Source: Pseudooceanicola nanhaiensis DSM 18065 (GTDB lineage Bacteria; Pseudomonadota; Alphaproteobacteria; Rhodobacterales; Rhodobacteraceae). From it: a stretch of 64,000 nucleotides of DNA. The stretch is from contig NZ_JHZF01000015.1 of NCBI RefSeq assembly GCF_000688295.1, positions 151,840 to 215,839 of the forward strand, given 5' to 3'. Made by a program: the position numbers and the translations under genes. This document shows, piece after piece, positions 1 through 11,204 of this stretch; position 1 is the stretch's first letter, and the number at the start of each line of letters is the position of its first letter. The notes under the pieces were generated by a model. That model did no database searches. It saw only the letters and a program-made list of their open reading frames with translations, and was not told where the DNA came from.

Positions 1-936
1 GTCGTACCACGCGTAGATCTTCACCTGCGTGCCGTTGACGACCATCGTGGAGAGCGCGTCCACGATGGAGGACCGCGTGTCGTTCACGTAATCGGCCGAG
101 ACGAGCGGGCGCTCCTCGTAGCCGAGGATGTCCTTCAGCGGGCCTTCCGCGGCGGCCTTGAAGAGGGCGTTGACCTCCTCGACCGTGGTCTCGCGCTCCA
201 CCTCGAAGACGCAGTCGGTGAGCGAGGCATTCAGCAGCGGGACGCGCACGGCATGGCCGTTCAGCCGCCCCTTGAGCTCCGGATAGATCAGCGTGATCGC
301 GGTGGCCGAGCCTGTCGTCGTCGGGATCAGGGAGTTGAGCGCGGAGCGGGCCCGGCGCGGATCCTTCGCGGGCCGGTCCACGATGGTCTGGGTGTTGGTC
401 ACGTCGTGGATCGTGGTCATCGAGCCGTGCCTGATGCCCAGCCCTTCGTGGATCACCTTCACCACGGGCGCGAGGCAGTTCGTCGTGCAGCTTGCCGCGG
501 TGACGATGCGGTGCTGCGCCGGATCGTAGCTCGGATCGTTCACGCCCATGACGATGTTCGCCGCGCCTCCGTCCTTGACGGGGGCCGAGACGACGACCTT
601 CTTCACCCCGGCCTCGAAATAGGGGGCGAGCCTTGCCTCGGTCTTGAACTTGCCGGTGCAGTCGATCACCACGTCCACGCCCTCGAGCGGCAGCGCGGTC
701 AGGTCCGATGTGCCGATGAAGGGCAGCCGCGTCCCGTCGATGGTCACCGAGCTGTCGTCCCAGTCGAAGGCGGCGGGCCAGCGCCCGTGGACGCTGTCGA
801 ATTCCAGAAGCAGCGCGTGCATGTCCGGATCGCCGGTGGCGTCGTTGATCCATGCGATCTCGGCGCCGCTTTCCAGCAGCGGGCGCAGGGCGAGCTTGCC
901 CATCCGGCCAAGGCCGTTCAGTGCGTAGGTGGTCAT
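1..936 (-). CDS. ArsJ-associated glyceraldehyde-3-phosphate dehydrogenase (partial, C-terminus off the window)
   Basis: The minus-strand reading from ATG at 936 gives a class I GAPDH. It opens [17 protein letters not shown] (a Rossmann dinucleotide-binding start with an unusual NGLGRMG instead of NGFGRIG) and has the catalytic Cys loop SCTTNC near residues 150-155. The frame is open to base 1, so the C-terminus is missing. The ATG overlaps the stop of the ArsR-ArsC fusion gene by four bases (ATGA), so the two are translationally coupled. In this context the enzyme probably makes 1-arseno-3-phosphoglycerate from glyceraldehyde-3-phosphate and arsenate for export by ArsJ. The ArsJ gene would be expected just beyond the left edge. 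The GAPDH family call is sure; the arsenic role rests on the operon context. Confidence 0.85.
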   Translation of the reverse strand, partial: MTTYALNGLGRMGKLALRPLLESGAEIAWINDATGDPDMHALLLEFDSVHGRWPAAFDWDDSSVTIDGTRLPFIGTSDLTALPLEGVDVVIDCTGKFKTEARLAPYFEAGVKKVVVSAPVKDGGAANIVMGVNDPSYDPAQHRIVTAASCTTNCLAPVVKVIHEGLGIRHGSMTTIHDVTNTQTIVDRPAKDPRRARSALNSLIPTTTGSATAITLIYPELKGRLNGHAVRVPLLNASLTDCVFEVERETTVEEVNALFKAAAEGPLKDILGYEERPLVSADYVNDTRSSIVDALSTMVVNGTQVKIYAWYD

Positions 937-1769
937 AGGGTCTCCATGTCCCGTGCCAGATCGTCGAGCCGGTATTGCAGCGACGCCCGGTCGAGGCTGT
1001 CGAAGGGAAGCGCCGCGAAGGCGGTGATGCGGTTCTTCAGCGCGGCATAGGCCTGCTGGAAGGCAAGGTGTTTCTCGGCCTCGGTGCCCTCGGCCTTCAC
1101 CGGGTCGGGCAGGCCCCAGTGCGCGCTGATCGGCTGGCCGGGCCAGGGCGGACATTCCTCGTTCGCGGCGCGGTCGCAGACGGTGAAGACGAAGTCCAGA
1201 AGCGGCGCGTCCGGCCCCTGGAACTCGGCCACCGTCTTGGCGCGGAGCGGCGCGATGTCATGGCCCTTGTCGTTGAGGAGCTCGACCGCATGGGGGTTCA
1301 GCTCGGAATAGGGGCGCGTCCCGGCCGAATAGGCGTTGAACCGGTCCCCGGCGATGCTGCGCAGCAGGGATTCGCCAAAGATCGACCGGGCGGAATTGCC
1401 GGTGCAGATGAAGAGCACGTTCAGCTTGCGTTCGGGCATGGCGGTGTCCTTTCGGGGGCGCGCGGCGGGCGGGGCGCACAGATCGGGACGGCCGCGGCAG
1501 CAATCCTCGAGCAGGAAGGCCATCAGCCCCGAGGTGTTCGACATGTCGACGCGGTACATCAGCGAGCGGCCAACCCGCGTCTGCTCTATGAGATCGGCAT
1601 GACGCAGCGATGACAGGTAGGCGGAGAGGGTGTTCTGGCGCACGTCCAGCGCCTCGGCCAGCTCCCCGGCCGCCACGGCATCGGGATAGCGCCGCATGAG
1701 CAGCCGGAAGAGCGCAAGCCGCTGCGGATGCGCGAGCGCGGCGAGTCGGGTGACGTGATTCGTATCCAT
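933..1769 (-). CDS. arsRC: ArsR-type repressor fused to arsenate reductase (LMW-phosphatase ArsC)
   Basis: 278 aa. Residues 1-90 form an ArsR winged helix ([18 protein letters not shown]...). A Cys-rich linker CCRGRPDLC at 90-98 could bind As(III), as C-terminal cysteine pairs do in some ArsR proteins. Residues 115-278 are a low-molecular-weight phosphatase-type arsenate reductase with the CX5R loop CTGNSAR (Cys122, Arg128). A longer reading exists upstream, but its first 46 residues are low-complexity and unlike ArsR, so ATG 1769 is chosen; it sits inside an inverted repeat. An internal ATG at 1439 (residue 111) has a good Shine-Dalgarno (AAAGGA, seven bases away) and could yield free ArsC. 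The gene is followed by the GAPDH gene with ATGA overlap. Fused arsRC genes are known in some bacteria. Confidence 0.88.
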   Translation of the reverse strand: MDTNHVTRLAALAHPQRLALFRLLMRRYPDAVAAGELAEALDVRQNTLSAYLSSLRHADLIEQTRVGRSLMYRVDMSNTSGLMAFLLEDCCRGRPDLCAPPAARPRKDTAMPERKLNVLFICTGNSARSIFGESLLRSIAGDRFNAYSAGTRPYSELNPHAVELLNDKGHDIAPLRAKTVAEFQGPDAPLLDFVFTVCDRAANEECPPWPGQPISAHWGLPDPVKAEGTEAEKHLAFQQAYAALKNRITAFAALPFDSLDRASLQYRLDDLARDMETL

Positions 1770-1788
1770 ATTTCGTGAATAATGGATA
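1763..1788. promoter_or_regulatory. Inverted repeat over the arsRC start codon (likely ArsR operator)
   Basis: TATCCAT (1763-1769) and ATGGATA (1782-1788) are exact inverted copies separated by 12 bases. The spacer carries an AT-rich imperfect palindrome (ATTTCGTGAAT). ArsR-family operators are usually AT-rich inverted repeats close to the regulator's own start. Autoregulatory use is inferred. Confidence 0.5.
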
Positions 1789-1839
1789 TAATTTGCGAGG
1801 CAAGCGAAATCCGCCGATGACACGGCGGAGGCCTGACGA

Positions 1840-1940
1840 GCTGGCTGGGACTGGCTGGCTGGCGAGGGGGGGCTGCCTTGCGCGCGATGCGGGCTGGGTG
1901 GCGGCATATCCGGGGACGGGCTGGCTGGCTGATGCTGGCT
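1840..1940. repeat. Degenerate GGCTGGCT direct repeats
   Basis: The stretch between arsRC and metH contains several copies of CTGGCTGG (about 1841, 1851, 1921) plus single GCTGG units. It has no convincing coding frame. It looks like a slipped-strand, low-complexity tract between two divergent genes. Confidence 0.45.
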
Positions 1941-1979
1941 TGCGTGTCCTGAGCGTCATCTAGCGAATGCGCTGCGCGA

Positions 1980-2269
1980 GGTCAAGAAAGGCAATGAAAA
2001 CATATACTTGACAAAATTACTCGGATTGCGGGCCCGGACTCCGGATCTCGCATGAAGCCAAGGGCTTGCCCGCATGCCTCGATCTTCCCGGATGTGGGGA
2101 GGAATCCGTCTGAAGGCCGGCTGGCAGAGCGCATCCGGGGAAACGCTGTCAGGACGGTTCCATGAATGTGAGGCAAACTCATAACGTCATTGACGGATAT
2201 GAATTGGATTGTGGTCTTCGGACCCTGTATCACTCCGCGGTCCGACACCCAGAGAGATTGACAGGTACA
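1980..2269 (+). promoter_or_regulatory. metH leader region with hairpins
   Basis: No gene is seen between the GGCTGG repeats and metH. TTGACA at 2008-2013 could be a -35, but no good -10 follows. GCGGGC (2028-2033) can pair with GCCCGC (2068-2073) around an inner AAGCC-AAG-GGCTT hairpin (2055-2067). Nearer the start, GGTC-TTCG-GACC (2213-2224) competes with TCGGACC (2218-2224) pairing to GGTCCGA (2239-2245). I could not match a SAM, SAH or cobalamin riboswitch consensus. Regulatory function is inference. Confidence 0.35.
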
Positions 2270-6037
<3,768 letters not shown>

Positions 6038-6083
6038 GGGGCGGGCGGCGCAGGACCCTGGAGCTCCTTGGCCCGCGCCGCCG

Positions 6084-6695
6084 TCACGCCACCAGCAGGC
6101 CGATGGCCCGCGAGACGCGCCCGGCCATCTCCTCGGCGTCCGTCCCGGTCTCGCCTTCGCGCATCCATTCGACCACCAGCCACATGACCCCGGCCGCGAC
6201 CAGCCGCATCAGGTCGCCGGTCGCCTCGTCGCTGCCGCCTGCGGCCCGGAAGGCGTCGGGCAGCATCTTCTCGGTCACCAGCCGGACGATGCCCGAGAAG
6301 AGCGCGACGTTCGCGCCGTTCTCCAGCACGTTGAGGTAGAAGTCGCTGTGCGCCTGCAGATGCCGCAGCGCCGGCAGGACGCGCGCCGCGACATCCTCCT
6401 GGATCGCGCGGCCCGAGGTTCCGGCGCCGCTCGGCGCCGGCGGGATCGCCCGGTCGAGATCGCCCAGCGCGGCGACCTGCGCCAGATGATGGATGCCGGT
6501 GAAATGCTGGTAGAACGTGGGGCGCGTCACCGCCGCCTCCTTCACCACCCGCGTGATCGTCAGCTCGTGCAGCGGCACCTCGCGTCCGAGCCGTTCCATC
6601 GCCCCGATGAGCGCCGCGTAGCTGCGCTCGGAGCGGGGATCCGCCTCCCGCAGGGGTTTTTCGGAACTGGCCACTTGATTTCTCTCCACCGTCAT
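6084..6695 (-). CDS. TetR-family transcriptional regulator
   Basis: 203 aa with an N-terminal helix-turn-helix (about residues 18-65, including LTITRVVKEAAVTRPTFYQHF) and a helical ligand-binding C-terminus. It is divergent from the CYP102-type gene, and a perfect 9-bp inverted repeat sits directly before its start. This mirrors BM3R1, the TetR repressor that controls CYP102A1 in Bacillus megaterium by binding a palindrome upstream. By analogy it probably represses the P450 and itself and is released by a fatty acid-like ligand. The ligand is inferred. Confidence 0.88.
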   Translation of the reverse strand: MTVERNQVASSEKPLREADPRSERSYAALIGAMERLGREVPLHELTITRVVKEAAVTRPTFYQHFTGIHHLAQVAALGDLDRAIPPAPSGAGTSGRAIQEDVAARVLPALRHLQAHSDFYLNVLENGANVALFSGIVRLVTEKMLPDAFRAAGGSDEATGDLMRLVAAGVMWLVVEWMREGETGTDAEEMAGRVSRAIGLLVA

Positions 6696-6698
6696 TAC

Positions 6699-6718
6699 TA
6701 TTTTACACATGTAAAATA
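6699..6718. promoter_or_regulatory. TetR operator: perfect inverted repeat
   Basis: TATTTTACA-CA-TGTAAAATA, nine exact inverted bases on each side of a 2-bp spacer, lies four bases upstream of the tetR start and 46 bases upstream of the P450 start. It contains TAAAAT, a plausible -10 for the P450 gene. Its position and symmetry fit a shared repressor site. Confidence 0.75.
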
Positions 6719-6764
6719 AACAAGTCGACGACTCTCTCATATCCCAGCAGGACGGACACGTCAC

Positions 6765-9700
6765 ATGGCACAAGACCTTAAGGTCCCCCAGCCCCCGCTC
6801 AAACCCGTGATCGGCAATCTCCAGGAGATCGACAAGGAGATCCCGGTCCAGAGCATGATGCGGCTGGCCCGCGAATACGGGCCGATCTTCAAGATGCGGA
6901 TCTTCGACCGCGAGATGTACCTGGTTTCGTCGCAGGAACTGGTCGACGAGCTTTCCGACGAGACCCGCTTCAACAAGCGCGTGCACCAGACGCTGCAGGA
7001 GCTTCGGGCCGCCGGGGGCGACGGGCTGTTCACCGCCTTCAACTCCGAACCCAACTGGGCCCGCGCGCACCGCATCCTGATGCCCGCCTTCGGGCCGATC
7101 GGCGTGCGCGACATGTTCCCGAAGATGCTCGACATCGCCGAGCAGATGTTCCTCCGCTGGGAACGCTTCGGCGCGGACAGCGTGATCGACGTGCCCGACA
7201 GCATGACGCGGCTGACGCTGGACACGATCGCGCTCTGCGCCTTCGACTACCGCTTCAACAGCTTCTATTCCGACGAGATGCATCCCTTCGTCGGCGCCAT
7301 GGTCGGGGCGCTGGCGGAATCCGGTGCCCGGTCGCGGCGGCCCCGGGTGATGTCGAACCTCATGCTCTCGACCGCGCGGCGCTACCAGGCGGACATCGAC
7401 CTGATGACCACGATCGCCTCGGACCTGATCGCCGAGCGCCGCGCCGATCCCAAGGCGGCCGACAAGGCGGACCTGCTGACGCGGATGATCTCGGGCAGGG
7501 ATCCGGAAACCGGCGAGGGGCTGGACGATGCCAATATCGTCAACCAGATGATCACCTTCCTGATCGCCGGGCACGAGACGACCAGCGGCCTCCTGTCCTT
7601 CGCGACCTACCTGCTGCTGAAGAACCCCGAGGCGATGCAGGCGGCCCGCGCGCAGGTCGACGCGGTGCTGGGGGACGAGATGCCGCGGGTCGAGCACCTG
7701 GGCGAGCTGCGCTATGTCGAGCAGGTGCTGATGGAGACGCTGCGCCTCTGGCCGACCGCGCCCGCCTTCGCGCTGAAGCCGCTGGAAGAGACCACGATCG
7801 GCGGCAAGTACCCGGTGGGCCCCAGGGACACGCTGATGGTGCTGGTGCCCGAACTGCACCGCGATCCCAAGGTCTGGGAGGAGCCCGAGGCCTTCCGGCC
7901 CGAGCGCTTTGCGCCCGAGGCCGCCGCCGCGCTGCCCGCCAATGCGTGGAAACCCTTCGGCACCGGCGCGCGGGCCTGCATCGGCCGGCCCTTCGCGATG
8001 CAGGAGGCGCAGCTGGTTCTGGCGATGATGCTGCAGCGTTTCGACATCGTGCTCGACGATCCGTCCTACCAGCTGAAGATCCACGAGACGCTGACGCTGA
8101 AGCCCGAGAACCTGAAGATCCGCGCCCGCGCCCGCCGCTCGTCGGACACGCTGCGGCGGGGGCAGGGCGCCAAGGTCCGGCGTCAGAAGCCGCTGAGCGC
8201 TCCGAAAGCGCAGCCCGCGGCCGATGCCACGCCGCTGCTGGTGCTCTACGGCTCGAACACCGGCTCGGCCGAGGCCTTTGCCGGGCGGATCGCCGACGAG
8301 GCCCCGGCGCATGGCTTCGCGCCCCGTGTCGCGCGGATGGACGAGGCCGCGGGCGACCTGCCCGCGACGGGTGCGGTGGTGATCGTGACCGCCTCCTACG
8401 AGGGCCAGCCGCCGGACAATGCCGGTCAGTTCGTGCCCTATGCCGAGGCGCTCGATCCGGGCGCGCTCGAGGGTCTGAGCTATGCCGTCTTCGGTTGCGG
8501 CAACCGGCAATGGGCGCGCACTTACCAGGCGATCCCGAAACGGATGGACGCCGCCCTTGCCGCCGCCGGGGCGGCCCGCGTGGCCGACCGGGGCGAGGCC
8601 GACAGCGGCGGCGACTTCTTCGGCGCCTTCGACGAGTGGATCGCCGCGCTCTGGCCCGCCCTGGCCCTGGCCTTCGGCAAGGCGGCCGCCGAACCCGCAC
8701 AGGGCGCGGGCGTGCAGGTCGACTTCGTCGAGGGCGGGCGCGAGACCATGCTCCGCCTCGGCGACCTCCAGCCCGGAACGGTCATCGAGAACCGCGAGCT
8801 CGTGGAGATGTCCGCCCCCTCGGCCCGGTCGAAGCGGCATCTCGAATTCGCGCTGCCCGAGGGGATGACCTACCAGGCGGGCGATTACCTCGCCGTGCTG
8901 GCGCGCAACCCCGAGGACCTGGTCGACCGGGCGCTGCGCCGTTTCGGCCTCTCCGCCGACCGGCTGATCGTGGTCTCGCGCGACGGCGGCGGCGCGAGCC
9001 TGCCGACCGGCCATCCGATCGCCTGCGGAGAGCTGCTGTCCCACTACGTCGAGCTTGCGCAGCCCGCGACCCGCGGCCAGGTCGCGCAGCTGGCCGCGGC
9101 GACGCAATGCCCGCCGGAAAAGGCCGCCCTGGACCGGCTGGCGGGTGAGGATTACGAAACGCAGGTGCTGGAGAAACGGGCCTCCGTCCTCGATCTGCTG
9201 AGCCGTCACGAGAGCTGCACGCTCCCCTTCGCGGAATTCCTCGGGATGCTGCCGCCGATGCGGGCGCGGCAGTATTCGATCTCGTCCTCGCCGCTCTGGA
9301 ACCCCGACCACGTGACCCTGACCGTGGCCGTGGTGGATGCGCCCGCCGCTTCGGGCGTGGGGCAGTTCCGCGGCGTCGCCTCGAGCTACCTCGCCCGGCT
9401 CGCACCGGGCGACCGGGTGGCGATCGCCGTCCGGCCCAGCCAGCAGCGCTTCCATCCGCCCGCCGACCCCTCGGTCCCGATGGTGATGATCTGCGCGGGC
9501 TCGGGCCTCGCCCCGTTCCGCGGATTCCTGCAGGAACGCGCGGCCCAGAAGGCCGCCGGGCGCGATGTGGCGACGTCGCTGCTGTTCTTCGGGACCAACC
9601 ACCCGGAGGTCGATTACCTCTACCGCGACGAGCTGGCGGCCTGGGAGGCGGCGGGCATCGTGCGCGTCCTGCCGGTCTTCTCGGAGCAGCCCGAGGGCGA

Positions 9701-9935
9701 GGCGGTCTTCGTCCAGCACCGGGTCTGGCAGGACCGGGCGCTGGTGTCGGAGGTCTTCCGGCAGGGCGGCACGGTCTTCACCTGCGGCGACGGGCGTCAC
9801 ATGGCGCCCGCGGTGCGCGAGACGCTCATGGAGATCTACCGCGACGAGACCGGCGCCCCGGAGGAAGAGGCGCAGGCCTGGGCCGACCGTGTCGAGCGCG
9901 AACAGGGCCGCTACGTGGCCGACGTCTTCGCCTGA
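6765..9935 (+). CDS. Self-sufficient CYP102-type cytochrome P450/NADPH-P450 reductase fusion
   Basis: 1056 aa (B. megaterium P450BM3 is 1049). It is a fatty acid hydroxylase type with heme and reductase on one chain. The P450 part (about 1-455) shows the I-helix oxygen-binding AGHETTSG near 269, the K-helix ExxR in ETLRLW, and the heme loop FGTGARACIG at 398-407 with Cys405 as thiolate ligand. A flavodoxin domain starts near 490 (VLYGSNTGSAEAFA), followed by an FAD/NADPH domain with RQYSISSSP near 835 and a C-terminus ending in VADVFA. No membrane anchor is seen, so it should be soluble. It is divergent from tetR and followed by a strong hairpin. Substrate is inferred from the family. Confidence 0.95.
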   Translation: MAQDLKVPQPPLKPVIGNLQEIDKEIPVQSMMRLAREYGPIFKMRIFDREMYLVSSQELVDELSDETRFNKRVHQTLQELRAAGGDGLFTAFNSEPNWARAHRILMPAFGPIGVRDMFPKMLDIAEQMFLRWERFGADSVIDVPDSMTRLTLDTIALCAFDYRFNSFYSDEMHPFVGAMVGALAESGARSRRPRVMSNLMLSTARRYQADIDLMTTIASDLIAERRADPKAADKADLLTRMISGRDPETGEGLDDANIVNQMITFLIAGHETTSGLLSFATYLLLKNPEAMQAARAQVDAVLGDEMPRVEHLGELRYVEQVLMETLRLWPTAPAFALKPLEETTIGGKYPVGPRDTLMVLVPELHRDPKVWEEPEAFRPERFAPEAAAALPANAWKPFGTGARACIGRPFAMQEAQLVLAMMLQRFDIVLDDPSYQLKIHETLTLKPENLKIRARARRSSDTLRRGQGAKVRRQKPLSAPKAQPAADATPLLVLYGSNTGSAEAFAGRIADEAPAHGFAPRVARMDEAAGDLPATGAVVIVTASYEGQPPDNAGQFVPYAEALDPGALEGLSYAVFGCGNRQWARTYQAIPKRMDAALAAAGAARVADRGEADSGGDFFGAFDEWIAALWPALALAFGKAAAEPAQGAGVQVDFVEGGRETMLRLGDLQPGTVIENRELVEMSAPSARSKRHLEFALPEGMTYQAGDYLAVLARNPEDLVDRALRRFGLSADRLIVVSRDGGGASLPTGHPIACGELLSHYVELAQPATRGQVAQLAAATQCPPEKAALDRLAGEDYETQVLEKRASVLDLLSRHESCTLPFAEFLGMLPPMRARQYSISSSPLWNPDHVTLTVAVVDAPAASGVGQFRGVASSYLARLAPGDRVAIAVRPSQQRFHPPADPSVPMVMICAGSGLAPFRGFLQERAAQKAAGRDVATSLLFFGTNHPEVDYLYRDELAAWEAAGIVRVLPVFSEQPEGEAVFVQHRVWQDRALVSEVFRQGGTVFTCGDGRHMAPAVRETLMEIYRDETGAPEEEAQAWADRVEREQGRYVADVFA

Positions 9936-9953
9936 GGCCACCGCCATGGCATG

Positions 9954-9980
9954 GGGCCGCCTGCGCCGGACAGGCGGCCC
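9954..9980 (+). terminator. Hairpin after the CYP102-type gene
   Basis: GGGCCGCCTG and CAGGCGGCCC form a perfect 10-bp stem around a 7-base loop, 18 bases after the stop codon. No T-run follows, so it may stop transcription weakly or mainly protect the mRNA end. Confidence 0.55.
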
Positions 9981-10172
9981 GCGCCGGGCCTCCACTGCCC
10001 AGAGGGACAGGGGCGGGCGTCATGTCGGACCGGACTGCTCGGTGACGGCTCTGCCGCGCGGTTTCGCGGCTCGGTTGGATCGGGAAAGGGGGGGCGGGCG
10101 CGGCCGAGCGACACGTCGTGGTCGTCGGGTGGCGCCGGGAGGACGCGGCTGCAGCGCCAGCGTCCCGGAAGG

Positions 10173-10200
10173 GTGCGCGCGGCCCCGGGGCCGCACGCAC
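10173..10200 (-). terminator. Palindromic hairpin downstream of the cold-shock gene
   Basis: GTGCG, a mismatch, then GCGGCCCC, followed immediately by the inverse GGGGCCGC and CGCAC, gives a 14-position arm with one mismatch. It starts eight bases beyond the end of the minus-strand cold-shock gene. The long GC stem suggests termination; there is no poly-U tract. Confidence 0.45.
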
Positions 10201-10208
10201 GAAACGCG

Positions 10209-10415
10209 TCAGGCGAGAGCGAGGTTGGTCGCCGATTCGCGGCCGTCACGGCCGGCTTCGACGTCGTAGGTCACTTTCTGGTTGTCGGCGAGGCCGGTCA
10301 GCCCGGCACGCTCGACGGCAGAGATGTGGACGAAGACGTCGCGTCCGCCGCTCTCGGGCTCGATGAAGCCGAAACCTTTAGTTGCGTTGAACCATTTCAC
10401 GGTGCCATTGGCCAT
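10209..10415 (-). CDS. Cold-shock protein (CspA family)
   Basis: 68 aa single-domain cold-shock protein. It opens MANGTVKWFNATKGFGFIEP with both RNA-binding motifs, RNP1 (KGFGFI) and RNP2 (DVFVHISA), and ends in SATNLALA. It binds single-stranded nucleic acid as an RNA chaperone. A gene-free stretch of about 190 bases lies upstream before the MarR gene and probably holds the promoter and a long 5' leader, as is common for csp genes. Confidence 0.95.
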   Translation of the reverse strand: MANGTVKWFNATKGFGFIEPESGGRDVFVHISAVERAGLTGLADNQKVTYDVEAGRDGRESATNLALA

Positions 10416-10603
10416 ATCCGTGGACTCCTATGATGACACTGCCCGCAGGATGCGGCAGACTGGCGATAATCCGGACACTTAGTCTGAACGCCAGTATTCA
10501 TGGAGACAGAGGTAGCGAAGCAAATCGTGCGCGCTTCCCATGTACGCATTTTCCGGAAAATTGCAAGTCCCAAGCCCAGGCCTGTCTCCTGCGCCCGGTC
10601 GGA

Positions 10604-11068
10604 TCAGGCGGTCGTATCTCCCTCTTCGGCCGCGGCCGCCGCCTTGGCCGCCAGCGCGACGAACTGCGCGTATTCCGCCTCGTTCAGGCCCGGCAGGATC
10701 TCGTGCTGAAGCGCCGTGACCACCGGTTCGGCCGCGGCCAGTATCCGGCGCCCCGCCTCGCTCAGCGTCAGTTCCCGCGCGCGCCGGTCGCGTTCGCTGA
10801 CGATGCGGGTGACAAGGCCCTTCTGCTCCAGCCGGTCGGCAACCCCGCCGATGGTGGCGCGGTCCTTGGCGACCGCCTCTGCCAGCCCCGCCTGGTCGAT
10901 GCCGGGATGCGCGCGGAGGGCGTCGAGCGCGGCGAACTGGATCGGGGTCAGGTCTATCCCCGCCGCCTTCAGGCGCTGGCCGAACACGCGGGTCGAGACC
11001 TGGTGCAACCGTCGTATCAGGTGCCCCGGCATCCGCGGCGCAACCGCCGGTCTGTCGTCCTTCGCCAC
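10604..11068 (-). CDS. MarR-family regulator (MobR-like)
   Basis: 154 aa from GTG 11068 with a winged helix in the middle (LTPIQFAALDALRAHPGIDQ, then AEAVAKDRATIGGVADRLEQ) and the basic wing VSERDRRARELTLSEAG. GTG 11068 has a GGAG sequence ten bases upstream. A longer reading from 11128 would push the start towards the palindrome and adds a low-complexity Arg/Ala segment. The gene is divergent from a MobA-like hydroxylase, the same arrangement as mobR/mobA of Comamonas, where MobR is a 3-hydroxybenzoate-responsive repressor. The effector here is inferred. Confidence 0.82.
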   Translation of the reverse strand: MAKDDRPAVAPRMPGHLIRRLHQVSTRVFGQRLKAAGIDLTPIQFAALDALRAHPGIDQAGLAEAVAKDRATIGGVADRLEQKGLVTRIVSERDRRARELTLSEAGRRILAAAEPVVTALQHEILPGLNEAEYAQFVALAAKAAAAAEEGDTTA

Positions 11069-11163
11069 GCGCCTCGCTCCGCCGTTCCGCCGCGCCCCGA
11101 GCCTAGCGGCGCGGAATGATATCTGCACTTGCTTTCTTGACCGGGACGGGACCGCCCGGCAGT

Positions 11164-11183
11164 ATGGTATGTATACATATCAT
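11164..11183. promoter_or_regulatory. 20-bp palindrome between marR and mobA-like gene (likely MarR operator)
   Basis: ATGGTATGTATACATATCAT matches its own reverse complement at all positions except one symmetric pair; the central TATGTATACATA is exact. It lies 22 bases before the hydroxylase ATG, where a bound repressor would block its transcription. Confidence 0.72.
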
Positions 11184-11204
11184 ATCGGCCAGCGGGGCGA
11201 CGCG

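Noticed and set aside
1980..2269. SAM, SAH or cobalamin riboswitch before metH
   Set aside because: The leader has hairpins, but I could not place the conserved core sequences of any of these classes.
2162..2269. ATG 2162 as the metH start
   Set aside because: The extra 36 residues do not resemble MetH and overlap the leader hairpins.
6696..9995. Long minus-strand frame covering the CYP102-type gene and reaching tetR
   Set aside because: Only the last 203 codons (tetR) resemble a protein; the rest is an antisense shadow of the P450 gene.
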